The notes under the pieces are model-generated. The model was given only the letters and a program-made list of their open reading frames with translations, made no database searches and was not told where the DNA came from. From positions 4,717,501 to 4,781,500 of the forward strand of contig CP047152.1 of NCBI GenBank assembly GCA_041879295.1: 64,000 nucleotides of DNA. The letters are read 5' to 3'. This stretch comes from Pseudomonas putida (GTDB taxonomy: Bacteria; Pseudomonadota; Gammaproteobacteria; Pseudomonadales; Pseudomonadaceae). This document shows positions 20,157-30,759 of this stretch, piece by piece (within the stretch, counting starts at the first letter, position 1; every line of letters starts with the position of its first letter). The position numbers were made by a program, and so were the translations under genes.

Positions 20157-20219
20157 GGCCTCTTCGCGGGTGAATCCGCTCCTACAGGCCCGTGTAGGAA
20201 CGGGTTTGCCGCGAAGAGG
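20157..20219. repeat. REP inverted pair (cysD-nif3)
   Basis: Two inverted copies separated by only 3 nt (20157-20188 and 20192-20219), forming one long imperfect hairpin. The right copy has lost a few core bases. It lies between the Nif3-family gene's stop and the cysD promoter region. Confidence 0.85.
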
Positions 20220-20231
20220 GCGACACCGCTA

Positions 20232-20990
20232 TCAGATGGGATTAGGGCAATCGATGAACAGGTGCTCCACCGCGAACCGTCGTGCCAGGTAATCGCCCAG
20301 CGCCTGCACGCCATAGCGCTCGGTGGCATGGTGCCCGGCGGCAATGAAGCTGACGCCATTCTCGCGCGCACTGTGGTAGGTCTGCTCGGACGCCTCACCG
20401 GTCAGGTACAGGTCCACCCCGGCGGCAATCGCCGTGTCGATATAGCCCTGCCCGCCGCCGGTGCACCAGCCCACCCGGCGGATCATGTCGTTGCCTTCGA
20501 CCAGCAACGGCTCACGCCCCAGCACGCCTTGAACCCGACGGGCAAAATCGCGCGCGGTCATGGATTCGGCCAGCGAACCGATCAGCCCGACCACTTTGGG
20601 GTTTTCCGGGTCAAGTGGCCCTTCGACAGTGATCTCCAGTTGCCGCGCCAGTTGCACGTTGTTGCCGACTTCCGGGTGCACGTCCAAGGGCAGGTGAAAC
20701 GCCAGCAGACTGATATCGTTATTCAGCAAGGTCTTCAGGCGACGCTGGCGAATGCCGGTGATGCACGGGTTCTCGCCCTTCCAGAAATAACCATGGTGCA
20801 CCAGCACCAGATCGGCCTCGGCCTCGACCGCGGCATCCAGCAATGCCTGGCTGGCGGTAACACCACTGACAATACGGCTAACCTGCGGCCGGCCTTCGAC
20901 CTGCAGGCCATTTGGGCAATAATCCTGGATCTTCGCACTGCCCAGATAACGCTCGGCTTCCTCGACCAGGGTACTTAGAGCAACGGCCAT
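20232..20990 (-). CDS. Nif3-like dinuclear metal-centre protein
   Basis: Protein of 252 aa in the Nif3/YbgI family, hexameric proteins with a two-metal site and GTP-cyclohydrolase-I-like features but no settled reaction. Metal-ligand blocks are visible: VHHGYFWKGEN, FHLPLDVH and AGHHATERYG; the TGEAS segment is also typical. GAGGAG lies 8 nt before the ATG. It diverges from algW, with which it shares a 170-bp promoter region. Confidence 0.92.
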   Translation of the reverse strand: MAVALSTLVEEAERYLGSAKIQDYCPNGLQVEGRPQVSRIVSGVTASQALLDAAVEAEADLVLVHHGYFWKGENPCITGIRQRRLKTLLNNDISLLAFHLPLDVHPEVGNNVQLARQLEITVEGPLDPENPKVVGLIGSLAESMTARDFARRVQGVLGREPLLVEGNDMIRRVGWCTGGGQGYIDTAIAAGVDLYLTGEASEQTYHSARENGVSFIAAGHHATERYGVQALGDYLARRFAVEHLFIDCPNPI

Positions 20991-21045
20991 GAAAATCTCC
21001 TCGAAAACTGCGCTTTTCTCGGGCGCAACGCCTGACGAACGCCCG

Positions 21046-21051
21046 TATAAT
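21046..21051 (+). promoter_or_regulatory. Possible -10 element for algW
   Basis: A perfect TATAAT stands 108 nt before the algW ATG. No good -35 is seen at 16-18 nt spacing, so this is a weak call. Confidence 0.25.
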
Positions 21052-21158
21052 GCCGGCCATTATGGGCCGTCGCCGTCACTGGGGGAACCGGTGTATGATC
21101 GCGCGCGCTCATGCCCCACTGCCAGGCCGCTGGCCCCTGCTCTTTCCAGGATTCGTTC

Positions 21159-22319
21159 ATGTTCAAGGCTTTGCGTTACTTCGGCTGGCCCCTGCTTACC
21201 GGCATACTGATCGCCATGCTGATCATCCAGCGTTTTCCGCAATGGGTCGGGCTGCCCAGCCAGGACGTCAACCTGCAGCAAGCGCCACAGACCACGCGGA
21301 TCATGCAAGGTCCGGTGTCGTACGCCGACGCCGTGACCCTGGCCGCCCCGGCGGTGGCCAACCTGTACACCACCAAGGTGGTGAACAAAAGCGCCCACCC
21401 GCTGTTCGAGGACCCGCAGTTCCGCCGCTTCTTCGGTGACAACCTGCCCAAACAGCGCCGCTGGGAATCAAGCCTGGGCTCGGCGGTAATCATGAGCCCT
21501 GAGGGCTACCTGCTGACCAACAACCATGTCACCAGCGGCGCCGACCAGATCGTCGTCGCCCTGAAGGATGGCCGCGAGACTTTGGCCCGCGTGATCGGCA
21601 GCGACCCGGAAACCGACCTTGCGGTGCTGAAGATCGACTTGAAGAACCTGCCGGCAATCACCATCGGCCGTTCCGACAACATTCGCATCGGCGACGTGTC
21701 GCTGGCCATCGGCAACCCGTTCGGCGTCGGCCAGACTGTGACCATGGGCATCATCAGCGCCACTGGCCGCAATCAGCTGGGGCTTAACAACTACGAAGAC
21801 TTCATCCAGACCGACGCGGCGATCAACCCAGGCAACTCCGGTGGTGCGCTGGTGGATGCCAATGGCAACCTGATCGGCATCAATACCGCGATCTTCTCCA
21901 AGTCCGGCGGCTCGCAGGGCATCGGCTTCGCCATCCCGGTAAAGCTGGCACTGGAGGTGATGAAGTCGATCGTCGAACATGGCCAGGTGATACGTGGCTG
22001 GCTGGGCATCGAAGTACAGCCACTGAGCCAGGAGCTGGCAGAGTCGTTCGGCATGAAGGACCGCCCAGGCATCGTGGTGGCGGGCATCTTCCGCGAAGGG
22101 CCAGCCGCCAAGGCCGGGCTGCAACTGGGTGACGTGATCCTGAGCATCAATGGCGAGCCGGCCGGAGACGGGCGCAAGTCGATGAACCAGGTAGCGCGGA
22201 TCAAGCCCAACGAGAAGATCACCATTGAGGTGATGCGCAACGGGCAGCCGTTGAAACTGATCGCCGAGGTGGGGCTGCGGCCGCCGCCGGCGCCGGCTGC
22301 CAGCCAGGAAAATAAATAA
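21159..22319 (+). CDS. algW: AlgW, DegS-type periplasmic serine protease
   Basis: Protein of 386 aa. In P. aeruginosa, AlgW senses misfolded outer-membrane protein tails through its PDZ domain and cleaves the anti-sigma factor MucA, freeing AlgU. A single N-terminal membrane anchor spans about 8-25. A trypsin-like domain carries His123 (NNHVTSG), Asp153 (DLAVLK) and Ser227 (NPGNSGGAL), the residue numbers known for AlgW. One PDZ domain covers about 270-370. The ATG at 21159 is preferred: AGGA lies upstream and the anchor starts there, whereas an upstream ATG at 21111 has neither. Confidence 0.94.
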   Translation: MFKALRYFGWPLLTGILIAMLIIQRFPQWVGLPSQDVNLQQAPQTTRIMQGPVSYADAVTLAAPAVANLYTTKVVNKSAHPLFEDPQFRRFFGDNLPKQRRWESSLGSAVIMSPEGYLLTNNHVTSGADQIVVALKDGRETLARVIGSDPETDLAVLKIDLKNLPAITIGRSDNIRIGDVSLAIGNPFGVGQTVTMGIISATGRNQLGLNNYEDFIQTDAAINPGNSGGALVDANGNLIGINTAIFSKSGGSQGIGFAIPVKLALEVMKSIVEHGQVIRGWLGIEVQPLSQELAESFGMKDRPGIVVAGIFREGPAAKAGLQLGDVILSINGEPAGDGRKSMNQVARIKPNEKITIEVMRNGQPLKLIAEVGLRPPPAPAASQENK

Positions 22320-22336
22320 AGCCGGGGCTGCGTTGC

Positions 22337-22427
22337 GGCCCTTCGCGGGCACGCCCGCTCCCACAGGATTTAAGTAGGCTCCAAAGCCAACGCTAAACAT
22401 GTGGGAGCGGGCACGCCCGCGAAGGGC
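22337..22427. repeat. REP inverted pair (algW-aapP)
   Basis: Inverted copies 22337-22367 and 22401-22427 (GGCCCTTCGCGGGCACGCCC and its inverse) between the convergent genes algW and aapP, where no other terminator is evident. Confidence 0.88.
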
Positions 22428-22448
22428 TGCCGCGCAGCCCAAACAGCA

Positions 22449-23213
22449 TCAGTGGAGGATCTGGCTGAGGAACAACTTGGTCCGGTCACTGCGCGGCCGG
22501 TCGAAGAAATCATCCGGCGCGGCCTGCTCCACAATCTCGCCCTTGTCCATGAAGATAACCCGGTTCGCCACGGTACGGGCAAAGCCCATTTCGTGGGTCA
22601 CACAGAGCATGGTCATGCCATCCTCGGCCAGGCCCACCATGGTATCGAGTACTTCCTTGACCATTTCCGGGTCCAGTGCCGACGTCGGCTCGTCGAACAG
22701 CATGATCTTGGGCTTCATGCACAACGCGCGGGCGATGGCCACACGCTGCTGCTGGCCGCCGGACAACTGCCCGGGGTACTTGTGTGCCTGCTCCGGAATC
22801 CGCACACGCTCCAGGTAGTGCATGGCAATTTCCTCGGCCTTGCGCCGTGGCATCTTGCGCACCCACATTGGCGCCAGGGTGCAGTTCTCCAGAATGCTCA
22901 GGTGCGGGAACAGGTTGAAGTGCTGGAACACCATGCCCACCTCGCGGCGGATGGCCTCGATCTGCTTGAGGTCGTTGGTCAGCTCCACGCCATCGACCAC
23001 GATACGCCCTTGCTGGTGCTCTTCCAGACGGTTAAGGCAGCGGATGGTGGTGGACTTGCCCGAGCCGGATGGCCCGCACAGCACGATGCGTTCGCCCTGG
23101 CGCACGTTCAGGTTGATGTCCTTGAGCACATGGAACTGGCCATACCACTTGTTCACACCCTGCATCTGGATGATGCCTTCGGGGCCAGCAGGCTGCTTGA
23201 TCGCTTCACTCAT
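22449..23213 (-). CDS. aapP: Amino-acid ABC transporter ATPase AapP
   Basis: ATPase of 254 aa energising the AapJQM importer. Walker A is GPSGSGKST, the signature [15 protein letters not shown], Walker [15 protein letters not shown], and the H-loop CVTHEMG. It belongs to the polar amino-acid (GlnQ) family. It is last in the aapJQMP operon and starts 10 nt after aapM. Confidence 0.95.
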   Translation of the reverse strand: MSEAIKQPAGPEGIIQMQGVNKWYGQFHVLKDINLNVRQGERIVLCGPSGSGKSTTIRCLNRLEEHQQGRIVVDGVELTNDLKQIEAIRREVGMVFQHFNLFPHLSILENCTLAPMWVRKMPRRKAEEIAMHYLERVRIPEQAHKYPGQLSGGQQQRVAIARALCMKPKIMLFDEPTSALDPEMVKEVLDTMVGLAEDGMTMLCVTHEMGFARTVANRVIFMDKGEIVEQAAPDDFFDRPRSDRTKLFLSQILH

Positions 23214-23223
23214 TTCGAAACTC

Positions 23224-24321
23224 CTAACGCTTGTGGCCAGTGTCCAGCTTGCGCTCCAGATGCATGGAGTAGCGGGACATACCGAAACAGAAAATCCAGA
23301 ACACCAGGGCGGCGAACACGTAGCCCTCGGTGGCCATGCCCAGCCAGGCCGGGTCTGCGGCTGCTTGCTTGACGCTGTTCAGCAGGTCGAACAGGCCGAT
23401 GATGATCACCAGGCTGGTGTCCTTGAACAGGGCAATGAAGGTGTTGACGATGCCGGGAATCACAAGCTTCAGCGCCTGCGGCAGGATCACCAGCCCCATC
23501 GAGCGCCAGTAGCCAAGGCCCATGGCCGCGGCGGCTTCGTACTGACCCTTGGGGATGGCCTGCAGGCCGCCACGCACCACCTCGGCGATGTACGCCGACT
23601 GGAACAGGATTACACCGATCATCGCCCGCAGCAGCTTGTCGAAGCTCATGCCTTCGGGCAGGAACAGCGGCAACATCACCGACGACATGAACAACACGGT
23701 GATCAGCGGTACGCCGCGCCAGAACTCGATGAAGGTCACACACACCACCTTCACGGCCGGCATCCTCGAACGCCGGCCCAGGGCCAGCAGGATGCCCAAA
23801 GGCAAGGCGCCGACAATGCCCACGGTAGCGATCACCAGGGTCAGCATCAGCCCGCCCCACTGGCTGGTGGGTACGTTTTGCAGGCCCAGATACCCCCCAT
23901 GCAGCAGGGTGTAGGCCAACACCGGGTACAGCACCAGGAAGGCCAGGCCGTAGATGGCCTTGCGCGGGAAACGCTTGATGAACAATGGCGCGGCGCCGAT
24001 GACTGCAAGCCACACGGTCAGGTCCACGCGCCAGCGCAGCTCGGTGGGGTAGTAGCCGTACATGAACTGGCCGAAGCGCTGCTGCACGAACACCCAGCAG
24101 GCGCCCTCCTTGGTGCAATCGGCACGGGTGGTGCCGACCCAGTTGGCGTCGAGCAACGCCCACTGTAGCAATGGCGGCACAATCAGCCATATCAGGTAGA
24201 TCGCGAACAAGGTCAGCAGCGTGTTGAGCCAGTTGGAGAACAGATTGGTGCGCATCCATGCGAGCACGCCGACGGTTTTCACCGGTGGCGGCATGTCAGG
24301 TTTGAAAACATGGGCATTCAC
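23224..24321 (-). CDS. aapM: Amino-acid ABC transporter permease AapM
   Basis: Inner-membrane permease of 365 aa. A long N-terminal region with several helices precedes the BPD_transp_1 core, whose EAA loop is [22 protein letters not shown]. The extra N-terminal part is typical of AapM in the general L-amino-acid system. Its partner AapQ is encoded 10 nt upstream. Confidence 0.94.
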   Translation of the reverse strand: MNAHVFKPDMPPPVKTVGVLAWMRTNLFSNWLNTLLTLFAIYLIWLIVPPLLQWALLDANWVGTTRADCTKEGACWVFVQQRFGQFMYGYYPTELRWRVDLTVWLAVIGAAPLFIKRFPRKAIYGLAFLVLYPVLAYTLLHGGYLGLQNVPTSQWGGLMLTLVIATVGIVGALPLGILLALGRRSRMPAVKVVCVTFIEFWRGVPLITVLFMSSVMLPLFLPEGMSFDKLLRAMIGVILFQSAYIAEVVRGGLQAIPKGQYEAAAAMGLGYWRSMGLVILPQALKLVIPGIVNTFIALFKDTSLVIIIGLFDLLNSVKQAAADPAWLGMATEGYVFAALVFWIFCFGMSRYSMHLERKLDTGHKR

Positions 24322-24331
24322 GGGCGTATCC

Positions 24332-25510
24332 TCATCGCTCGATCAGCGCAATGCGCTTGTTGTACCAGTTCATCAGCAGCGAAATGCTGATGCTGATGGC
24401 GAGATAGACGCTCATGGTGATGGCGATCACCTCGATGGCTTGTCCGGTCTGGTTGAGCACGGTACCGGCGAACAGCGAGACCATCTCCGGATAGCCGATA
24501 CCGGCCGCCAGCGACGAGTTCTTCGCCAGGTTCAGGTACTGGCTGGTCAGCGGCGGAATGATCACCCGCAGTGCCTGGGGGATAATCACCTTGCGCAGGG
24601 TCGGGCCCTCGCGCAGGCCCAACGAGCGAGCCGCTTCGGTCTGGCCATGGCTGACCGAACGGATGCCGGAACGCACGATTTCGGCGATGAAGGCTGCCGT
24701 ATAGATAGTCAGCGCCAAGGTCAGCGCCAGCAGCTCTGGGATCAGCACCCAGCCCCCGACGAAGTTGAAGCCCTTGAGCTGCGGCATATCCCAGGTTACC
24801 GGGCTGCCGAACAACAGCACGCTCAGGCTCGGGATGGCGATGAACAGCAACAGCCCTGCCCAGAACTTGTGGAACGGCACACCAGTTTCGTTGAAGCGCT
24901 TGTTGGCGTAGCGCACCATCACGGCTATAGCGGCAATGGCTATTGCCAAGGCCACCACAAATGGCCAGAAGCCATCAGCCATGGTCGCGCCAGGCATGTT
25001 CAAGCCACGGTTGCTGATGAAGAACTTGTCATCGAAGTTGATGCTGCCCCGCGGTCCCGGCAGAGTCAGGAACACGGCGAAGTACCAGAACAGGATCTGC
25101 AACAACGGCGGAATGTTGCGGAAGGTTTCCACATACACGGTCGCCAGTTTGTTGATCATCCAGTTCGGTGACAGGCGAGCCACACCGATGATGAAGCCCA
25201 GTATCGTCGCCAGAATGATGCCGATGAAGGTCACCAACAGCGTATTGAGCAGGCCGATGACGAACACCCGCGCATAACTGTCGGATTCCACATAGGGGAT
25301 CAGGTGCTGGGCGATACCGAAGCCGGCACTGCGGTCGAGGAACTCGAAGCCCGAGGTGATGCCCCGGTGTTGAAGGTTGGTCTGCGTGTTGTGGAACAGG
25401 TACCAGCCCAGACCGACCACGAAGACGATCGTGAGAATCTGGAACAGCCACGCGCGCACACGCGGATCATTCAGGGATAGCCCCTTTTGTGCGCCGATTC
25501 GATTTTGCAT
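24332..25510 (-). CDS. aapQ: Amino-acid ABC transporter permease AapQ
   Basis: Inner-membrane permease of 392 aa. Its EAA loop reads QTEAARSLGLREGPTLRKVIIPQA. A large periplasmic insert lies between the early helices, as in the AapQ family. It forms the heterodimeric channel with AapM. Confidence 0.94.
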   Translation of the reverse strand: MQNRIGAQKGLSLNDPRVRAWLFQILTIVFVVGLGWYLFHNTQTNLQHRGITSGFEFLDRSAGFGIAQHLIPYVESDSYARVFVIGLLNTLLVTFIGIILATILGFIIGVARLSPNWMINKLATVYVETFRNIPPLLQILFWYFAVFLTLPGPRGSINFDDKFFISNRGLNMPGATMADGFWPFVVALAIAIAAIAVMVRYANKRFNETGVPFHKFWAGLLLFIAIPSLSVLLFGSPVTWDMPQLKGFNFVGGWVLIPELLALTLALTIYTAAFIAEIVRSGIRSVSHGQTEAARSLGLREGPTLRKVIIPQALRVIIPPLTSQYLNLAKNSSLAAGIGYPEMVSLFAGTVLNQTGQAIEVIAITMSVYLAISISISLLMNWYNKRIALIER

Positions 25511-25577
25511 GAAATGCCCCGGAAAGTAGGGTTCCGAACAACCTGCGGCGGCCGAATGCCGCCGCAGGGTGCAGCCA

Positions 25578-26606
25578 TCAGCGCACTGGAGGCGCGTACT
25601 GGATGCCGCCGTTGTTCCACAGGGCGTTCATGCCACGGTCGATCTTCAGGTTAGTGCTCTGGCCCAGGTTCTTCTCGAACACTTCGCCATAGTTACCCAC
25701 TTGCTTGACGATCTGCACTACCCAGTCTTTGGGCAGCTTGAGGTCCTTGCCGTACTCGCCATCCGCACCCAGCAGTCGGGCGACATCCGGGTTCTTGGTG
25801 GACTTGGCTTCGGCCTCGACGTTCTTGGAGGTGATGCCCGCCTCTTCGGCGTTGAGCATGGCGAACAAGGTCCACTTGACGATGCTGAACCAATCCTCGT
25901 CGCCTTTGCGCACTACCGGGCCCAGCGGTTCCTTGGAGATGGTTTCCGGCAACACCACGTATTCGGTCGGCGCGGCCAGTTTGGAGCGCTGGGCGAACAG
26001 CTGCGATTTGTCCGAAGTCAGCACGTCGCAACGGCCAGACTCCAGCGATTTGGCGCTCTCGTCAGAGGTGTCGAAGGTAATCGGGGTGTACTTCAGGCCA
26101 TTGGCGCGGAAGAAGTCCGAGACGTTCAGCTCGGTGGTGGTACCGGCCTGGATGCAGATGGTCGCGCCATCGAGCTCTTTGGCGCTGGAAACGCCGAGCT
26201 TCTTGTTGACCAGGAAGCCAACGCCGTCATAGTAGGTGACACCCGTGAATACCAGACCCATGCCGGCATCGCGCGAGCTGGTCCAGGTGGTGTTACGCGA
26301 CAGCACATCGACCTCGCCCGATTGCAGGGCAGTGAAGCGTTCCTTGGCGTTGAGCTGGCTGAACTTGACCTTGGTGGCATCGCCGAATACGGCGGCGGCC
26401 ACGGCGCGGCAGACATCGGCGTCGATGCCGACGATCTTGCCCTTCGCATCAGGTACCGAGAAGCCTGGAAGACCGTCGCTCACGCCACACTGGACGAAGC
26501 CCTTCTTCTTGACCGCATCATAGGTGGCGCCGGCCTGGGCATTGCTCACGGCGCCCAGCGCGGCGGCAGCGGTCAGGACTGCCAGGGTGGTTTTCAACAT
26601 CTTCAT
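25578..26606 (-). CDS. aapJ: Periplasmic amino-acid-binding protein AapJ
   Basis: Type-II periplasmic binding protein of 342 aa with a signal peptide MKMLKTTLAVLTAAAALGA... cut near NAQA. The family block FSVPDAKGKIVGIDADVCRA is present. The Rhizobium Aap system takes up many L-amino acids; the specificity here is inferred from the family. GGAGG precedes the ATG. A sigma-54 promoter lies about 180 nt upstream, which suggests control by nitrogen or amino-acid supply. Confidence 0.93.
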   Translation of the reverse strand: MKMLKTTLAVLTAAAALGAVSNAQAGATYDAVKKKGFVQCGVSDGLPGFSVPDAKGKIVGIDADVCRAVAAAVFGDATKVKFSQLNAKERFTALQSGEVDVLSRNTTWTSSRDAGMGLVFTGVTYYDGVGFLVNKKLGVSSAKELDGATICIQAGTTTELNVSDFFRANGLKYTPITFDTSDESAKSLESGRCDVLTSDKSQLFAQRSKLAAPTEYVVLPETISKEPLGPVVRKGDEDWFSIVKWTLFAMLNAEEAGITSKNVEAEAKSTKNPDVARLLGADGEYGKDLKLPKDWVVQIVKQVGNYGEVFEKNLGQSTNLKIDRGMNALWNNGGIQYAPPVR

Positions 26607-27595
<989 letters not shown>

Positions 27596-27695
27596 GTTGC
27601 CTCGCTTGTAGTTGTGGGCGTATTCCGCTACGCCGCGCCCGGATCTTGCATTACACTGCCCGGCGTACATTCCTTAATCAGTTGATGAGACGACC

Positions 27696-29138
27696 GTGCT
27701 CAAAGCACTCAGAAAAATATTCGGCAAGGGAGAGGCCGCGCCGCAAGCCGCCGCTCCTGCTGCCAGCGTGACGCCGGAAGCCCGGCCCGCGGCAATACCG
27801 GCCGCAACACATGCCAACCCCGCCCCCAAGGCTGAGCCACCTGCCGCCGCTACGCTACCTGCCGAACAACCGGCCAAGGACAAACCGCGCCGCGAACGCA
27901 AGCCCAAGCCACAGGCCAGCCTGTGGAAGCCCGAAGACTTTGTGGTCGAGCCACAGGAAGGCAAAACCCGCTTCCACGACTTCAAGCTGTCCAACGAGCT
28001 GATGCACGCCATCCACGACCTGGGCTTCCCGTACTGCACGCCGATCCAGGCGCAGGTCCTGGGTTACACCCTGCGTGGCCAGGACGCCATCGGCCGGGCC
28101 CAGACGGGTACCGGCAAGACGGCCGCCTTCCTGATCTCGATCATTTCCCAGTTGCAGCAGACGCCACCGCCTAAAGAGCGCTACATGGGCGAACCGCGCG
28201 CGCTGATCATCGCGCCCACCCGCGAGCTGGTGGTGCAGATCGCCAAGGACGCCGCTGCCCTGACCAAGTACACCGGCCTGAACGTGATGAGCTTCGTCGG
28301 TGGCATGGACTTCGACAAGCAGCTCAAAGCCCTGGAAGCGCGCCACTGCGATATCCTGGTGGCTACCCCGGGCCGCCTGCTGGACTTCAACCAGCGCGGC
28401 GAAGTGCACCTGGACATGGTCGAGGTGATGGTGCTTGACGAAGCCGACCGCATGCTCGACATGGGTTTCATCCCCCAGGTCCGCCAAATCATTCGTCAGA
28501 CACCGCCGAAAAGCGAGCGCCAGACCCTGCTGTTCTCCGCCACCTTCACCGACGATGTGATGAACCTGGCCAAGCAGTGGACCACCAACCCGGCCATCGT
28601 CGAGATCGAGCCGGAGAACGTGGCCAGCGAAACGGTCGAGCAACACGTGTATGCGGTGGCCGGCAGCGACAAGTACAAACTGCTGTACAACCTGGTGACC
28701 CAGAACAAGTGGGAACGGGTGATGGTGTTCGCCAACCGCAAGGACGAAGTGCGGCGCATCGAGGAGAAGCTGGTACGCGACGGCATCAATGCCGCCCAGC
28801 TGTCGGGCGACGTGCCGCAGCACAAGCGCATCCGCACGCTGGAGAGCTTCCGCGAAGGGCGCATCACCGTGCTGGTGGCCACCGACGTGGCCGGGCGCGG
28901 GATCCATATCGATGGCATCAGCCACGTGATCAACTTCACACTGCCGGAAGACCCTGACGACTACGTGCACCGCATTGGCCGTACCGGCCGTGCCGGCACC
29001 AGTGGTGTATCGATCAGCTTTGCCGGTGAGGATGACTCGTATCAGCTGCCGGCGATCGAAGCGCTGCTGGGGCGCAAGATCAAGTGCGAGATGCCGCCGG
29101 ATGAACTGCTCAAGCCGGTGCCGCGCAAGCATCACTGA
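27696..29138 (+). CDS. rhlB: DEAD-box RNA helicase RhlB
   Basis: ATP-dependent RNA helicase of 480 aa. An Ala/Pro/Lys-rich N-terminal extension of about 95 residues precedes the helicase core. Motifs seen are Q ([10 protein letters not shown]), I (AQTGTGKT), II ([13 protein letters not shown]), III (SAT), V ([11 protein letters not shown]) and VI ([10 protein letters not shown]). RhlB assists the degradosome in E. coli; the Pseudomonas protein lies outside known operon partners here. The start is a GTG at 27696. Confidence 0.9.
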   Translation: MLKALRKIFGKGEAAPQAAAPAASVTPEARPAAIPAATHANPAPKAEPPAAATLPAEQPAKDKPRRERKPKPQASLWKPEDFVVEPQEGKTRFHDFKLSNELMHAIHDLGFPYCTPIQAQVLGYTLRGQDAIGRAQTGTGKTAAFLISIISQLQQTPPPKERYMGEPRALIIAPTRELVVQIAKDAAALTKYTGLNVMSFVGGMDFDKQLKALEARHCDILVATPGRLLDFNQRGEVHLDMVEVMVLDEADRMLDMGFIPQVRQIIRQTPPKSERQTLLFSATFTDDVMNLAKQWTTNPAIVEIEPENVASETVEQHVYAVAGSDKYKLLYNLVTQNKWERVMVFANRKDEVRRIEEKLVRDGINAAQLSGDVPQHKRIRTLESFREGRITVLVATDVAGRGIHIDGISHVINFTLPEDPDDYVHRIGRTGRAGTSGVSISFAGEDDSYQLPAIEALLGRKIKCEMPPDELLKPVPRKHH

Positions 29139-29160
29139 CCTTCAGCGGGCTACACGCCCC

Positions 29161-29381
29161 CTGTGGGAGCGGCCTTGTGTCGCGATTGGGCCGCACAGCG
29201 GCCCCGGGATTTCGGCTTTGATGCGCAGATTGTCGGGGGCCGCTACGCGGCCCTTTCGCGACACAAGGCCCCCTGTAGGAGCGGGTTTACCCGCGAATAC
29301 GGTAGTGGCGGCAACGGTGAACGGCGGGTGGAGATTGGCCAGCAGGCCCGGCCCCTTCGCGGGTAAACCCGCTCCTACAGG
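29161..29381. repeat. Composite repeat cluster: long inverted repeat plus REP pair
   Basis: Arms 29161-29205 and 29235-29278 are inverted copies of a 43-45-bp unit (GGGGCCGCTxxGCGGCCC, then TCGCGACACAAGGCC). The second arm ends in CCCTGTAG, which is also the start of a REP copy (to about 29296). Its inverted partner is 29350-29381. Two repeat families are therefore joined between rhlB and moaE. Confidence 0.85.
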
Positions 29382-29399
29382 CGATCGGTGGCGCCTTGA

Positions 29400-29846
29400 T
29401 TACCAGCGCTGCGCCGCATCCTGGTCACTCTGTTTCCCCTCCACCCACCTTGGCCCTTCCTGGGTATTCTCCTTCTTCCAGAACGGCGCCCGGGTTTTCA
29501 GGTAGTCCATGATGAAGTTGCAGGCATCGAACGCCGCCTGTCGATGGGCACTGGCTACCCCCACGAACACAATCGGTTCGCCCGGCTCCAGCGCACCGAT
29601 GCGGTGCAGCACCTCTACCTTCAACAGCGGCCAACGCTGCTCGGCCTCGACCACGATCTTGGCCAGGGCCTTTTCGGTCATGCCCGGATAGTGCTCGAGG
29701 AACATCCCCGCCACTTCGCGGCCATCGTTGAAATCCCGCACATAGCCGACAAAACCGACCACCGCGCCCACGCCCACATTGGCCGCATGCATGGCATTGG
29801 TCTCGGCCCCGGGGTCGAACGCGCCTTCCTGTACTCGCACAGCCAT
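29400..29846 (-). CDS. moaE: Molybdopterin synthase catalytic subunit
   Basis: Protein of 148 aa, the large subunit of molybdopterin synthase, which transfers sulfur from MoaD to precursor Z. Family blocks GAVVGFVGYVRDFNDGREV, LEHYPGMTEKALAKI and HRIGALEPGEPIVFVGVASAHR are present. It starts 2 nt after the moaD stop. moaA and moaB are not in the window. Confidence 0.95.
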   Translation of the reverse strand: MAVRVQEGAFDPGAETNAMHAANVGVGAVVGFVGYVRDFNDGREVAGMFLEHYPGMTEKALAKIVVEAEQRWPLLKVEVLHRIGALEPGEPIVFVGVASAHRQAAFDACNFIMDYLKTRAPFWKKENTQEGPRWVEGKQSDQDAAQRW

Positions 29847-29848
29847 AT

Positions 29849-30097
29849 TCAGCCTCCGGTCACCGGCGGGAAGAACGCCACTTCATCGCCCTCTTCCAGC
29901 GGTTCATCGAGCTTGCACAGCTCTTCGTTGCGCGCGCACATCAGGTTCTGCTCGGCCAGCACTTCGTACTGCCCGCCCTTGGCTACCAAGACCTGGCGCA
30001 CATCATCAAGCACCTTGAACGCCCCCTCCACCCGCTCGGCATCCACGCCCAACAGTTCGCGGTAACGGGCGAAGTACATCACCTTGACCTTCATCAC
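29849..30097 (-). CDS. moaD: Molybdopterin synthase sulfur-carrier subunit
   Basis: Ubiquitin-like protein of 82 aa ending in PPVTGG, whose C-terminal Gly becomes the thiocarboxylate used by MoaE. The start overlaps the moaC stop (ATGA). Confidence 0.94.
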
Positions 30098-30564
30098 GCC
30101 TCCACCTTGTAATGGCCACTCTTGCCACCGAGTTTTTCCAGCAGGCGCACCTGCTCGATGACCATACCTTTATCCACAGCCTTGCACATGTCATAGATCG
30201 TCAGCGCGGCCACACTGGCGGCGGTCAGCGCCTCCATCTCCACGCCGGTCTGCCCGGCCAGCTTGCAGCGGGCGACGATGCGCACGGCATCCTGTCCCTC
30301 GGCGCTGAGCTCGACCTTGACGCTGGTGAGCATCAGCGGGTGGCACAGCGGAATCAGGTCGCTGGTTTTTTTCGCCGCCTGTATCCCGGCAATGCGCGCC
30401 ACGGCGAACACGTCACCCTTGGGGTGTTCACCGTCGACGATCATCTGCAAGGTCTGCGGCAACATGCGCACCCGCGCCTCGGCGGTAGCCTCGCGCTCGG
30501 TCACGGCCTTTTCAGTGACGTCGACCATGTTGGCCCGCCCCTGGGAATCAAGATGTGTCAGCAC
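30094..30564 (-). CDS. moaC: Cyclic pyranopterin monophosphate synthase
   Basis: Protein of 156 aa that completes formation of cyclic pyranopterin monophosphate after MoaA. Conserved runs are [28 protein letters not shown] and [23 protein letters not shown]. The start is a GTG at 30564, with AGGAG 7 nt upstream and homology from the first residues. It is first in the moaCDE operon. Confidence 0.95.
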
Positions 30565-30641
30565 TGCTCTGCTCCTGTGAAGGGAGTTCGCAGTGTAAAC
30601 CTGTGGGTCAGGTTTGAGCAGAGATATGTGTCGCCAGGTTT

Positions 30642-30732
30642 GGCCTCTTCACGGGCACGCCCGCTCCTACAGGCGCTCCACGATCTCGATTCAAGTGGAC
30701 ATCCTGTGAGCGGGCGTGCCCGTGAAGAGGCC
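30642..30732. repeat. REP inverted pair (moaC-phoH)
   Basis: Inverted copies 30642-30672 and 30703-30732. The right copy has lost bases in the CTGTGGGAGCGGG arm (it reads CTGTGAGCGGG). It lies upstream of moaC and downstream of the phoH-like gene. Confidence 0.85.
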
Positions 30733-30759
30733 GGGCAGTAATCTGCCCGGCTACATGGT

